Shown: piece by piece, positions 27,315 through 35,940 of the stretch | How the letters are laid out: each line of letters begins with the position of its first letter | How positions within the stretch are numbered: position 1 is the stretch's first letter | NCBI RefSeq assembly: GCF_002252045.1 | Contig: NZ_NEFF01000002.1 | Location: 310,001-374,000, forward strand | DNA length: 64,000 nt | Reading direction: 5' to 3' | DNA from: Ignatzschineria sp. F8392 | GTDB taxonomy: Bacteria; Pseudomonadota; Gammaproteobacteria; Cardiobacteriales; Wohlfahrtiimonadaceae | Program-made: the position numbers and the translations under genes | Notes under the pieces: model-generated | Database searches by the model: none | What the model was told of the DNA's origin: nothing | The model's input: the letters and a program-made list of their open reading frames with translations, nothing else

Positions 27315-29048
27315 TTATTTCTTATCAACTCGATACAATTTTGCGTAGTACCCATCTCTCTCGAGGAGGCTCTGATGCGTTCCTACTTCAACAATTCTGC
27401 CTTGATCAAAGACAACAATTTTATCAGCATGCTCAATGGTAGAGAGGCGATGCGCAATAATAATAGTCGTCTTCTCTCGACTAAGCTCTTTCAATGCCTG
27501 TTGAATAGCATACTCACTCTCATTATCTAAACTACTAGTTGCTTCATCAAAAATAAGAATAGGAGCATCTTTTAAGATTGCGCGGGCAATTGCAATCCGC
27601 TGACGCTGCCCACCTGATAATTTTGCGCCATTTTCACCAATAACAGTCTCATATTTTTCTGGCAATTTTTCGATAAACCCACTCGCATTTGCAAATTGCG
27701 CCGCCTTTTCGATCGCATCTTCTGAAGAGGTCTCATTACCAAAACTGATATTTTTAGCAATTGTATCGGCAAAAAGGATAACGTGTTGCCCTACATAACC
27801 GATTGCAGAGCGATAAGCTTCTAGCTCAATCTGATCAATACTTTTTCCATCTAGCGAGATAGAGCCTGATGTGGGGTTATAAAAACGGGAAAGGAGATTT
27901 GCAAAGGTGCTCTTACCACTTCCTGAAGCACCTACAAGCGCGACTGTTTCATAAGGTTGAATCTCTAAGGAGATCTCATTGAGTGCCGCTACATCACTCC
28001 CTTCATATTGGAAAGTCACCTCTTTAAATTCGATATGCCCTTTCACTTGGGGGAGCTGAGCACTGCCCTGATCCTTCTCTCCTTCCGCATCTAAGATACT
28101 AAAGACCCCTTCCGCACCGGCAGCACCCCGTTGCAATGCCTCATTCATGCTGACTAAACGCTTAATGGGCGTCAACATCCCGACCATCGCGGCTAAAAGA
28201 GAGATAAAGCTACCAATGGTCACCTGATCTGCAGAAGCTTGATTAGAGGCATACCAGATAACAAACGCAATAAAGATCACCAGAAAGACTTGTGAAACAG
28301 GGCTTGCTAACTGACTCGCAACCAGACTCTTCATACTCAAATGACGAAGATGCTTATTCACTTGAGAGAAGCGGCCATTCATCTGATCATAAGCGGCAAA
28401 AAGCTTGATCTCTTTTTGACCTCGAATCCCCTCTTCCAAGATATGGTTAAACTCCCCCATATGCCCCTGCATTCTACGAGAGATGCCTCGCAGACGCTTT
28501 GAGACATAACGTAATACAAGATAGAGAAATGGTGCCATAAAAAAGACTAATAGCGTAATTTGCCAATTATTGATAAACATCACAGTAATTAAACCGATAA
28601 TCATCGCACTATCTTTAATGATTGAAACCAGCGTTAAAGAGCTCACTGCCATCAACTGGGCAACATCAAAAGTCAGCTTTGACATAAAATAACCGGTCGA
28701 GTGCTTATCATAAGCTGTTTGCGGAAGATGGAGTAATTTATCAAACATCTGTACCCGCAGAGTTGTAATTACTCGCTGAGAGATCCATTGCATACCGAAA
28801 CTGCCGGCAAAGTTGAGAGCACTCGTTAAGATAAAGGCGCCTACAACAAGCCACGGCATCAGCTCAATAAAGAGCCTATTCTTATCTACAAACCCCTCAT
28901 CTAAAATCGGCTTCAACAACCAAAATAGCCCCGCCTCTGCAAAGCCACCTAATACAACACAGACAAGTGAAGTGATTAAGATCAGTGGATATTTGAAAGA
29001 GTAAGATAAGATCCGTTTATATAAGCCCAAGCTCTCTTTTTTAATCAC
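27315..29048 (-). CDS. msbA: Lipid A export ABC transporter MsbA
   Basis: A 577-aa half-transporter: six membrane helices (about residues 15-310) fused to an ABC domain (about 335-575) with Walker A GASGSGKST, signature LSGGQRQRIAIARA, Walker B ILIFDEATSSLD and switch IIAHRLSTI. It flips lipid A-core across the inner membrane, upstream of the Lpt system at 20.2-22.2 kb. The start is GTG 29048 with AAGGA 7-8 bp upstream. The length matches MsbA (582). The usual partner lpxK is absent; it follows pal by 94 bp on the same strand. Confidence 0.92.
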   Translation of the reverse strand: MIKKESLGLYKRILSYSFKYPLILITSLVCVVLGGFAEAGLFWLLKPILDEGFVDKNRLFIELMPWLVVGAFILTSALNFAGSFGMQWISQRVITTLRVQMFDKLLHLPQTAYDKHSTGYFMSKLTFDVAQLMAVSSLTLVSIIKDSAMIIGLITVMFINNWQITLLVFFMAPFLYLVLRYVSKRLRGISRRMQGHMGEFNHILEEGIRGQKEIKLFAAYDQMNGRFSQVNKHLRHLSMKSLVASQLASPVSQVFLVIFIAFVIWYASNQASADQVTIGSFISLLAAMVGMLTPIKRLVSMNEALQRGAAGAEGVFSILDAEGEKDQGSAQLPQVKGHIEFKEVTFQYEGSDVAALNEISLEIQPYETVALVGASGSGKSTFANLLSRFYNPTSGSISLDGKSIDQIELEAYRSAIGYVGQHVILFADTIAKNISFGNETSSEDAIEKAAQFANASGFIEKLPEKYETVIGENGAKLSGGQRQRIAIARAILKDAPILIFDEATSSLDNESEYAIQQALKELSREKTTIIIAHRLSTIEHADKIVVFDQGRIVEVGTHQSLLERDGYYAKLYRVDKK

Positions 29049-29142
29049 AAAATTTCCTTCTTAAAAGTAGAAAAGCACCTATGCTATTTTTCGCACAGGC
29101 GCTCTCTTTATATCGATCCTAATTCGTGATACCGAACCTTGA

Positions 29143-29655
29143 TTAGTAGACGATCTCTACACGGCGATTTTGTGCCCATGCACGCTCATCATATCCTGAG
29201 ACTGCTGGCATCTCCTTACCGTAACTACGTACTTTAATCTGATTAGGATTTGCTCCCGATTGAAGTAAAAGATCTCTTACGCTTAGTGCCCGACGCTCAC
29301 CTAAGCCCATATTATACTCATGAGATCCTCGGTCATCAGTATGCCCTTCCAACCAAACGCCACGATTAGGATTTGCTTTTAACTCTTGTCCATGCGCTCG
29401 AACAACATCATAAGATTCACGACGTAGACGATCTGAATCGAAATCAAAATAGATAATTCGATCCGCCGTTCCACGCTTACCATAGTCAGCATCATAATAG
29501 GTACTTGCAGGTCCTTGCCCTTCACCATAGCCATAACCTACGCCTCCAGGGCCACCTGTCCCCCCGACACCGCCAGCACCACCGGTAGAGCTACAAGCTG
29601 CAACCACAACCCCCAATAGCGCTATGGAGATACCTCTCATCATTAACTTACGCAT
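29143..29655 (-). CDS. pal: Peptidoglycan-associated lipoprotein Pal
   Basis: A 170-aa lipoprotein: signal peptide with lipobox VAAC (Cys21), a Gly-rich linker (about residues 25-47) and an OmpA_C domain (about 62-170) with LEGHTDDRGSHEYNMGLGERRA, cut here to LEGHTDDRGS and NMGLGERRA, plus QNRRVEI. Pal tethers the outer membrane to peptidoglycan and is released by TolB during division. It lies 47 bp after tolB. The usual downstream cpoB/ybgF is missing; msbA follows instead. Confidence 0.96.
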   Translation of the reverse strand: MRKLMMRGISIALLGVVVAACSSTGGAGGVGGTGGPGGVGYGYGEGQGPASTYYDADYGKRGTADRIIYFDFDSDRLRRESYDVVRAHGQELKANPNRGVWLEGHTDDRGSHEYNMGLGERRALSVRDLLLQSGANPNQIKVRSYGKEMPAVSGYDERAWAQNRRVEIVY

Positions 29656-29702
29656 TTTAAACCCTCTTGAAATCTATGTAGTAGTAAATCTTTTATTGTT
29701 AT

Positions 29703-30971
29703 CTATCGAACATTAGGCGACCAGCTTGGCTTGCGAACATCGGTTCCAATTCCATAGAATCGTTGCTCAACATTACCATCTGTCGAGATAATTTTGAGTC
29801 CGCCACGGCCATCTGAATAGAGAATCATATGACTATTACCAGAAAAGCTAGGCGCCTCATCCTTACCACCATTTGTTAATCGTTTAACATTACCCGTCGT
29901 TAAATCCATCACCGCAATCCCAAAGCCTTGTCCCGGATTGCGTTGCATCATCGCTAAATGTTTACCATCTGCTGAAATTGTCGCATTAGCATTATAGTTT
30001 CCTGTATTAGAGATGCGTACGGGTGTACCACCATTTTCAGGCATTCTATAAATTTGGGGAGTACCCCCACGATCAGAGGTAAAGTAGATCATTCTATCTG
30101 GACCCCATGCCGGCTCTGTATCGATACTTGGACTATTTGTTAAACGGGTCAAATTACTACCATCAATATTAGCTGTATAGATCTCTGGATTACCATCTCG
30201 CGAAAGTGTAAATGCTAGACGTGTACCATCCGGTGACCAAGTCGGTGCTGAGTTAATTCCCGGCTCACTAATCACCACGTGACGCTTCCCACTATAGAGA
30301 TCTTGCACCATAATCTGATTACGCTTCTTCTCAAAAGAGGCATAAGCAATCTTACGCCCATCGGGAGACCATGTTGGCGATAAAATCGGTTCATTCGACT
30401 CTAAAATCACCTGTGGATAAGCACCATCGGCATCAGCAACCACAAGAGAAAAGTTACGGTTATTGCGTGAAACATAAGCAACTTTTGAACTAAAAGATCC
30501 AGGAACGCCCGTAATCGCTTCATAAATAAAGTCAGCGACTTTATGTGCTACGGCTCGCTGCCCCTTCTCATCATTCACATATTGAAAATCACGACTTGCA
30601 CGAACACTCTTTGTAAAAGTATCGCCAACCTCAACATGCAACATATTTCCTTTCGGTGTTAAGATCGCAATAAAGTTGATGCCGGCTGCGCGCCAAATCC
30701 CGCTATCTGCCTGACCAACATTATTGAGCTGTTCCGGCACAGCAAGCCCTACTTTAGGGATAAAGCGTCCAGAACGATGAAGGTCATTGATCACCACCTC
30801 TAAAAATTTTTGATTGTTTGTCGCATGATCGACAATCGCAATAGGATAAGCCTGACTTGAGGCCTTAACAATCTCTAACTTCACTTGCGCATGAAGCGGA
30901 GCTATTGCCACTAATGAGAAAACCATCAGCAGTAGTAACTGTCGCGCTCTTATAATTAAGTTTTTACTCAT
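29703..30971 (-). CDS. tolB: Tol-Pal system protein TolB
   Basis: A 422-aa periplasmic protein with a signal peptide (about residues 1-29, ending LHAQ), an N-terminal alpha/beta domain (about 30-165) and a C-terminal six-bladed beta-propeller. The propeller shows repeated SPTWSPDGRKIAY, APTWSPDGTRLAF and EPAWGPD motifs. TolB binds Pal and TolA in envelope constriction. It is followed by pal, but tolQ, tolR and tolA are not upstream; hpt and hemA take their place. Confidence 0.96.
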   Translation of the reverse strand: MSKNLIIRARQLLLLMVFSLVAIAPLHAQVKLEIVKASSQAYPIAIVDHATNNQKFLEVVINDLHRSGRFIPKVGLAVPEQLNNVGQADSGIWRAAGINFIAILTPKGNMLHVEVGDTFTKSVRASRDFQYVNDEKGQRAVAHKVADFIYEAITGVPGSFSSKVAYVSRNNRNFSLVVADADGAYPQVILESNEPILSPTWSPDGRKIAYASFEKKRNQIMVQDLYSGKRHVVISEPGINSAPTWSPDGTRLAFTLSRDGNPEIYTANIDGSNLTRLTNSPSIDTEPAWGPDRMIYFTSDRGGTPQIYRMPENGGTPVRISNTGNYNANATISADGKHLAMMQRNPGQGFGIAVMDLTTGNVKRLTNGGKDEAPSFSGNSHMILYSDGRGGLKIISTDGNVEQRFYGIGTDVRKPSWSPNVR

Positions 30972-31000
30972 CTCACACCTCTGTTATCTTTCTGTTAGCT

Positions 31001-31552
31001 CTACTCTTTCAGCGCCCAAATACCTGGGAGATTACGCCAATATTCATGATAATCCATACCGCAACCAAAGATATAACGATCGGGAACATCAACACCGATA
31101 TAATTAACTTTAAAATCTTTCGGTTTACGCTCGTGAACCTTATTCACCAATGCCGCCGTATAAACTACTTGCGCACCCATATTTTCAATCACAGAAACAA
31201 TCTCTTTTAGAGTTGTCCCTTCATCAAAAATATCCTCAATTAATAACACAACACGATCTTTCACATCAACGGATGGTTTAACTTTCCACTCAAGTGTCGC
31301 GCCTTCAATATCACCGTTATATCTTGTTGCATGAAGATAACCGATCTGAAAGGGGAAATTTAAACGAGTTAAAAGTTGTCCTGCGGGAATAAGTGCCCCA
31401 TTCATCACCACTAACACTAATGGATCTGAAAGCTCTAAATCATAGGTGATCGCACGACCCATCGCATCATAAGCGTCCTGAATTTCTGAAGCTAAGATAA
31501 TCTCTTCCGATTTAGCAATAATATCTTGCGCCTCTTCAAACGTAATTGACAT
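31001..31552 (-). CDS. hpt: Hypoxanthine(-guanine) phosphoribosyltransferase
   Basis: A 183-aa type I PRTase with the PRPP-binding loop LLIEDIFDEGTTL (about residues 103-115) and a C-terminal GVDVPDRYIFGCGMD hood motif. It salvages hypoxanthine (and probably guanine) to IMP/GMP with PRPP. It resembles the Pseudomonas/Xanthomonas group (about 185 aa). AGGA precedes the ATG. It lies 57 bp after hemA and 29 bp before tolB, inside the hemA-hpt-tolB-pal-msbA run. Confidence 0.9.
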   Translation of the reverse strand: MSITFEEAQDIIAKSEEIILASEIQDAYDAMGRAITYDLELSDPLVLVVMNGALIPAGQLLTRLNFPFQIGYLHATRYNGDIEGATLEWKVKPSVDVKDRVVLLIEDIFDEGTTLKEIVSVIENMGAQVVYTAALVNKVHERKPKDFKVNYIGVDVPDRYIFGCGMDYHEYWRNLPGIWALKE

Positions 31553-31609
31553 ACCAATCCTTGAGTAAATAAAAAATGAATGACGTAATTATACCAAATT
31601 ACCTCTTTT

Positions 31610-32860
31610 TTAAATCTTAAATTGTGTTAAAAGCTCGGTAATGGTTGACTCATCCTCAGCCACTTCTAATGACTTGAGATGTTCGATCATCGGGTGAAGA
31701 AGTCGGTTAGTCAGCTGAATTGCCATCTTCTCAATTAACTCAGCATCAAATTCATTATCTAATTGATTAAAGAGTCGATGAATTGCTTCATCTCGTTCTC
31801 TATTTGCGTAAGTGACTATTGATTGTACAGAGTGACCTATTTCTGCGATTTTATACCATTCACACCAACGTACAAGCCCTTTCTCAATATATTGTTCAGC
31901 AAGTATTGCTGCCTCTTCCCTAGCTCGTTGATTACTCTCAACTATCTCGTTAAGATCATCAACTGTATAGAGATAAGTATTGGAAAGTTTATCAATTTCA
32001 GGAGAGATATCACGCGGTACTGCCAGATCAATCAACAATATTGGGCGATTTTTACGCACTTTCAATGCCGCTTTTGTCATCTCTTTTGTAATTAAAGCCT
32101 CTTGTGCCGCCGTTGAAGCAACAACAATATCCGCTGCCGGCAAAAGCTCCGGCAATCGATCTAAACCGTGCGCTTTCGCTTCAACACCAAGCTCTTCTAT
32201 CATCAGCTCTGCTCTCTCAACACGGCGATTAGCGATCGTAATCTTGCGTACACCTGCTTCAATAAGGTGCCGCGCTACTAACTCTATCGTCTCCCCTGCC
32301 CCTACAAGAAGGACATGGTGATGCTCTAACCCATCAAAGATATTTCGCGCTAACTGCACAGCAGAGAAGGCAACAGAAACTGCAAATGCGCCAATATTGG
32401 TCTCAGTTCGAATCTCTTTTGCCACATTAAAACTCATCTGTAGAGCTCGCTGAAGATACTTTTTAGCCATCCCATATTTGCTTGCCAAGGTGAGCGCATC
32501 TTTTAACTGCCCCATAATTTGAGGCTCACCTAGAATAAGAGATTCTAAACCTGCTGCAACTCGAAAAATATAAGCCGCAGCATCATTCCCTTCAATTTGA
32601 TAGAGATGTGATTTTGCTGTTTTAGCATCTAGCTCTGAGTACTTTGCCCAGATCTCACAAAATGCCTCTACCGATATAGAGAGCTGATAAAAATAGAACT
32701 CAGTTCGATTGCACGTCGACAACACAACAACTTCACTTGCTAATCGGCTACTCTTCGCCATCTCTAAAAATGCCCTAATATTTTCCGGCACTAATGTTGC
32801 GCGCTCTCGAATTTCTACCGAAGCAGTCTTATGTCCTATCCCTAATACTAATAAACTCAT
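31610..32860 (-). CDS. hemA: Glutamyl-tRNA reductase
   Basis: A 416-aa HemA. The catalytic cysteine is in VVLSTCNRTEFY (about residue 50), and the NADPH-binding Rossmann domain includes LLVGAGETIELVARHL (about 184-200). A helical dimerisation domain fills the C-terminus. It reduces glutamyl-tRNA(Glu) to glutamate-1-semialdehyde, the first committed step of tetrapyrrole synthesis. The length matches E. coli (418). hemA is usually followed by prfA and prmC; here hpt follows. It is the first gene of a five-gene minus-strand run. Confidence 0.96.
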   Translation of the reverse strand: MSLLVLGIGHKTASVEIRERATLVPENIRAFLEMAKSSRLASEVVVLSTCNRTEFYFYQLSISVEAFCEIWAKYSELDAKTAKSHLYQIEGNDAAAYIFRVAAGLESLILGEPQIMGQLKDALTLASKYGMAKKYLQRALQMSFNVAKEIRTETNIGAFAVSVAFSAVQLARNIFDGLEHHHVLLVGAGETIELVARHLIEAGVRKITIANRRVERAELMIEELGVEAKAHGLDRLPELLPAADIVVASTAAQEALITKEMTKAALKVRKNRPILLIDLAVPRDISPEIDKLSNTYLYTVDDLNEIVESNQRAREEAAILAEQYIEKGLVRWCEWYKIAEIGHSVQSIVTYANRERDEAIHRLFNQLDNEFDAELIEKMAIQLTNRLLHPMIEHLKSLEVAEDESTITELLTQFKI

Positions 32861-33489
32861 GAGCTATTAAAATCCAATCTATCCTCAAATATAATAATCG
32901 CCCAAATCATACCAAAATTCAGGAGATTACGCATTGAGATCTACCCTTTATATAAATAGCGTCTCTGCTCTTAATCTCTATTTTTTAAAATAATTATTTC
33001 GATGTGCAAAGACCCTTCCAAGCCATCTACTGCTCTAATTTCTGCCAGAGTAAGAAAGAACAAAACTCGACAAGTCCAACTGATGCCTTGCGAGTTTTGA
33101 TAACTAACTTTCTCTTTTTCTGCTCTAGATCAACGTTATCTCATCTGATAACTCTCTAACCTATCTCAACTTACCCCAACTTATCCCAATTTATCGATTC
33201 AGATCACTCTATCGATCGATTATTTCAAACCATTTGAGATGTTCGAGTTACTAAAGTTACTCGAGTTATTGGCGTTATTGAAGTTATTCGAGTTATTTAA
33301 GATCGCACCAATCTAATATCGTTCTATCTGTTTCATCTATTCTATCAATCATCCACCAATAGTTATCTCCACAACATATCCCTACAGTGGGGAAATGGGC
33401 CTTAATGGTTTGATTCAATTTTTACTGTTTATTTTTACTGTTTACTATTCTATCACTTCAATCGCCTAAATTTTATCACTTAATCAGTC
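32861..33489. repeat. 629-bp gene-free region with three repeat blocks
   Basis: No ORF is supported. A 9-bp unit (CGAGTTACT, AAAGTTACT, CGAGTTATT, GGCGTTATT, GAAGTTATT, CGAGTTATT) is repeated six times at 33244-33297. Ten-bp units run through 33161-33200. ATTTTTACTGTTT is duplicated exactly at 33418-33443. A hairpin AAAACTCG/CGAGTTTT (33062-33069, 33091-33098) has an extra AAG/CTT pairing and might be an orphan terminator. Confidence 0.75.
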
Positions 33490-34053
33490 TCAATAGTAAT
33501 AGGGGGCATAAGGTCCAAATCCAAAACCCCAATTAGGACGATAAAAGCCGAAACCGATTGCGGGGCTATTGAAGAAGGGTTCATCGTAATAGATCTCCCT
33601 TTTAGGATCTCGCCAAAACTGATAATCGATGGCATCCATCGTAATCACGCGAACACGCTCCCCCGCTAGAGAGATCTCCTCTGCCGATTTAATCACACCT
33701 ACAGCAGTAAGATAATCACCAGGAGAGTAGCCTCGTACAGAGATGCCACCGGGGATATCCACAATCAAACGATTATTATCCATCTCCCCATTTCGAAGAG
33801 GATAACCATCTCTATTGAGCTCATAACGGACTAACTCTATACGGGTCCCTAGTGCAGGCTGATTCATTGTGATAATCATTCCACCTAAGATAACCTCTTT
33901 GCCGATCAATTCCTGATTACTCATCATATCGACCTGATAATCACCATAAGCATTAGGATTATTTGTAGAGATATTTCCGCCACCTAATGAAGCACAACCC
34001 ACCACAACAAGAGCCATCATATAGAGGATGCCCATTTTTAGTAACTTCTTCAT
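33490..34053 (-). CDS. Slp family outer membrane lipoprotein
   Basis: A 187-aa lipoprotein. ATG 34053 (MKKLLKMG) follows AGGAG by 6 bp and opens a signal peptide with lipobox VVGC; the 23 residues upstream in frame are dismissed. The core resembles the Slp/YeaY family: a beta-rich domain with KEVILGGMI, RIELVRYEL, RLIVDIPGG, YLTAVGVIKS and a final QFWRDP. The tail (about residues 158-187) is Tyr/Phe/Gly/Pro-rich (FGFGPYAPYYY). Slp is induced in stationary phase and starvation in E. coli; its function is not settled. It is a single gene between ubiD and the repeat-rich gap. Confidence 0.75.
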   Translation of the reverse strand: MKKLLKMGILYMMALVVVGCASLGGGNISTNNPNAYGDYQVDMMSNQELIGKEVILGGMIITMNQPALGTRIELVRYELNRDGYPLRNGEMDNNRLIVDIPGGISVRGYSPGDYLTAVGVIKSAEEISLAGERVRVITMDAIDYQFWRDPKREIYYDEPFFNSPAIGFGFYRPNWGFGFGPYAPYYY

Positions 34054-34201
34054 CTTTACTCCTTCTCGCTTCAGAAGCGATCTCTTTCCATCAGCCATTT
34101 TCGATCGCTGGCATTCCACCACTCACGACTCATAGTTCATGATTCAATTGTTGATCATCAATCAAGGGTTGGTCAAAATTAGTCAAGACCCATCTCTAAG
34201 A

Positions 34202-35674
34202 TTAATCAAAGATCTTCAAGCGATCCCACTTCGCATCAACCTTCGCTACAATTTCAGGATCTTGAACAATGGGGATTCCCCACTCTCTGTCGGTCTCTCC
34301 TTCCCATTTATTGGTAGCATCGAGCCCCATCTTCGAACCCAATCCAGAAATGGGAGAGGCAAAATCGAGATAATCGATCGGGGTATTATCTACCATCACG
34401 GTATCTCTCGATGGGTCCATTCGCGTGGTAATCGCCCAGATCACATCTTGCCAATTACGACAATTGACATCCTCATCGACAATCACAATAAACTTGGTAT
34501 ACATAAATTGTCGCAGATAGGACCAGATTCCTAACATAATTCGTTTTGCATGCCCAGGATACTGCTTCTTAATAGAAACGACAGCCATCCGATAAGAGCA
34601 TCCCTCCGGTGGAAGATAAAAATCGACAATCTCTGGAAATTGTTTACGTAAAATAGGGACAAAGACCTCATTGAGTGCAACCCCCAAAACTGCCGGCTCA
34701 TCAGGTGGTCTTCCTGTATAGGTCGAATGGTAGATCGGGTTGACTCTCGTTGTCATTCTCTCAACAGTAAAGACAGGGAAAAAATCGGTCTCATTATAGT
34801 AGCCCGTATGATCTCCATAAGGTCCCTCTTCCGCCATATCATCTGGATAGATATAACCCTCCAGGATAATCTCTGCTGATGCCGGCACAGAGAGTTCAGG
34901 ATGAAGTGTTGCACGCGCAATAGCAGTTCTTTTTCCGCGCAAAAGTCCAGCAAAAGCATATTCTGAAAGAGCATCAGGAACCGGTGTCACTGCACCTAAA
35001 ATCGTTGCAGGATCTGCCCCTAAGGCCACGACAACAGGGAAGGGTTTTCCAGGATTTTTGAGCTGAAAATCACGATAATCGAGGGCACCACCACGATGAG
35101 CTAGCCAGCGCATAATAAGTCGGTTTTTGCCAATCACCTGTTGACGATAGATTCCTAAGTTTTGTCTTCGCTTCGAGGGGCCTTTAGTAATGGTTAATCC
35201 CCAAGTGACTAAGGGAGCTGCATCCCCTGGCCAACAGTGCTGAATCGGCATTGCTGTCAGATCGATCTCCCCTTTTTCATAAATGACCTCCTGACAGAGT
35301 GGTTTTTTCACCCGCTTAGGCCGCATCGACAAGATCTGTTTAAATTGTGGTAGTTTCTGCCAAGCATCTTTGAGATTTTCCGGTGCTTCTGGTTCTTTAA
35401 GAAAAGCCAAGAACTCCCCAACTTCCCGCAACTTCTCTACCGACTCTTGTCCCATACCAAAAGCAACACGCTCCGGCGTTCCAAAAAGGTTGGTTAAGAC
35501 AGGCATATCAAAACCCTTAGGATTTTCAAACAGAAGCGCCGGCCCCTCTCTTCTTAAGGTCCGATCACTGATTTCGGTCATCTCTAAGTAGGGATCGATC
35601 TCTTCTGTAATTCGCTTAAGCTCACCACGCGCCTCTAAAAAAGCAATAAATTCCCGCAGATCCTGAAATTGCAT
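34202..35674 (-). CDS. ubiD: 4-hydroxy-3-polyprenylbenzoate decarboxylase UbiD
   Basis: A 490-aa UbiD that uses prenylated FMN to decarboxylate 4-hydroxy-3-polyprenylbenzoate in ubiquinone synthesis. Visible features are the N-terminal [19 protein letters not shown], the [10 protein letters not shown] segment and the [11 protein letters not shown] motif, whose Glu belongs to the catalytic E-R-E triad. The length matches E. coli (497). UbiX, which makes the cofactor, is not in the window. AGGAA precedes the ATG. Confidence 0.95.
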   Translation of the reverse strand: MQFQDLREFIAFLEARGELKRITEEIDPYLEMTEISDRTLRREGPALLFENPKGFDMPVLTNLFGTPERVAFGMGQESVEKLREVGEFLAFLKEPEAPENLKDAWQKLPQFKQILSMRPKRVKKPLCQEVIYEKGEIDLTAMPIQHCWPGDAAPLVTWGLTITKGPSKRRQNLGIYRQQVIGKNRLIMRWLAHRGGALDYRDFQLKNPGKPFPVVVALGADPATILGAVTPVPDALSEYAFAGLLRGKRTAIARATLHPELSVPASAEIILEGYIYPDDMAEEGPYGDHTGYYNETDFFPVFTVERMTTRVNPIYHSTYTGRPPDEPAVLGVALNEVFVPILRKQFPEIVDFYLPPEGCSYRMAVVSIKKQYPGHAKRIMLGIWSYLRQFMYTKFIVIVDEDVNCRNWQDVIWAITTRMDPSRDTVMVDNTPIDYLDFASPISGLGSKMGLDATNKWEGETDREWGIPIVQDPEIVAKVDAKWDRLKIFD

Positions 35675-35876
35675 GCACTGTTCCTATTCTTAAGTTATCG
35701 AAAGAGGCTCTATTTTAACATAGACGGCGGTGATATCCCGCTACAATCCTCTTAATACGCTTCTCGTAAGAGTCTTTCATCTCTACTTGCGCCCCTGACT
35801 TTATACTGACCTTTGCATTATATCCCTATTTCAAATGATCTTTGAGATGTTTGAAGAGCGCCTCAAAAAAAATCGG

Positions 35877-35882
35877 TATAAT
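35877..35882 (+). promoter_or_regulatory. -10 box of the pEtN-transferase-like gene
   Basis: A consensus TATAAT lies 59 bp before the ATG. It is followed by GCAAAAT, exactly as at the mrcB promoter. No good -35 is seen at 16-18 bp, so an activator may be needed. Confidence 0.5.
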
Positions 35883-35940
35883 GCAAAATTCCATTCATCC
35901 CTGATTTCCATTCATTCCTAAAATAGGAGCAAGAGCATCT

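Noticed and set aside
33062-33098. Hairpin AAAACTCG/CGAGTTTT as an sRNA terminator
   Set aside because: It is a good stem but no promoter or conserved RNA body could be recognised, and the nearest minus-strand gene ends about 390 bp away.
24861-33297. Tandem arrays considered as CRISPR
   Set aside because: Units are 9-10 bp with no spacers and no cas genes are near.
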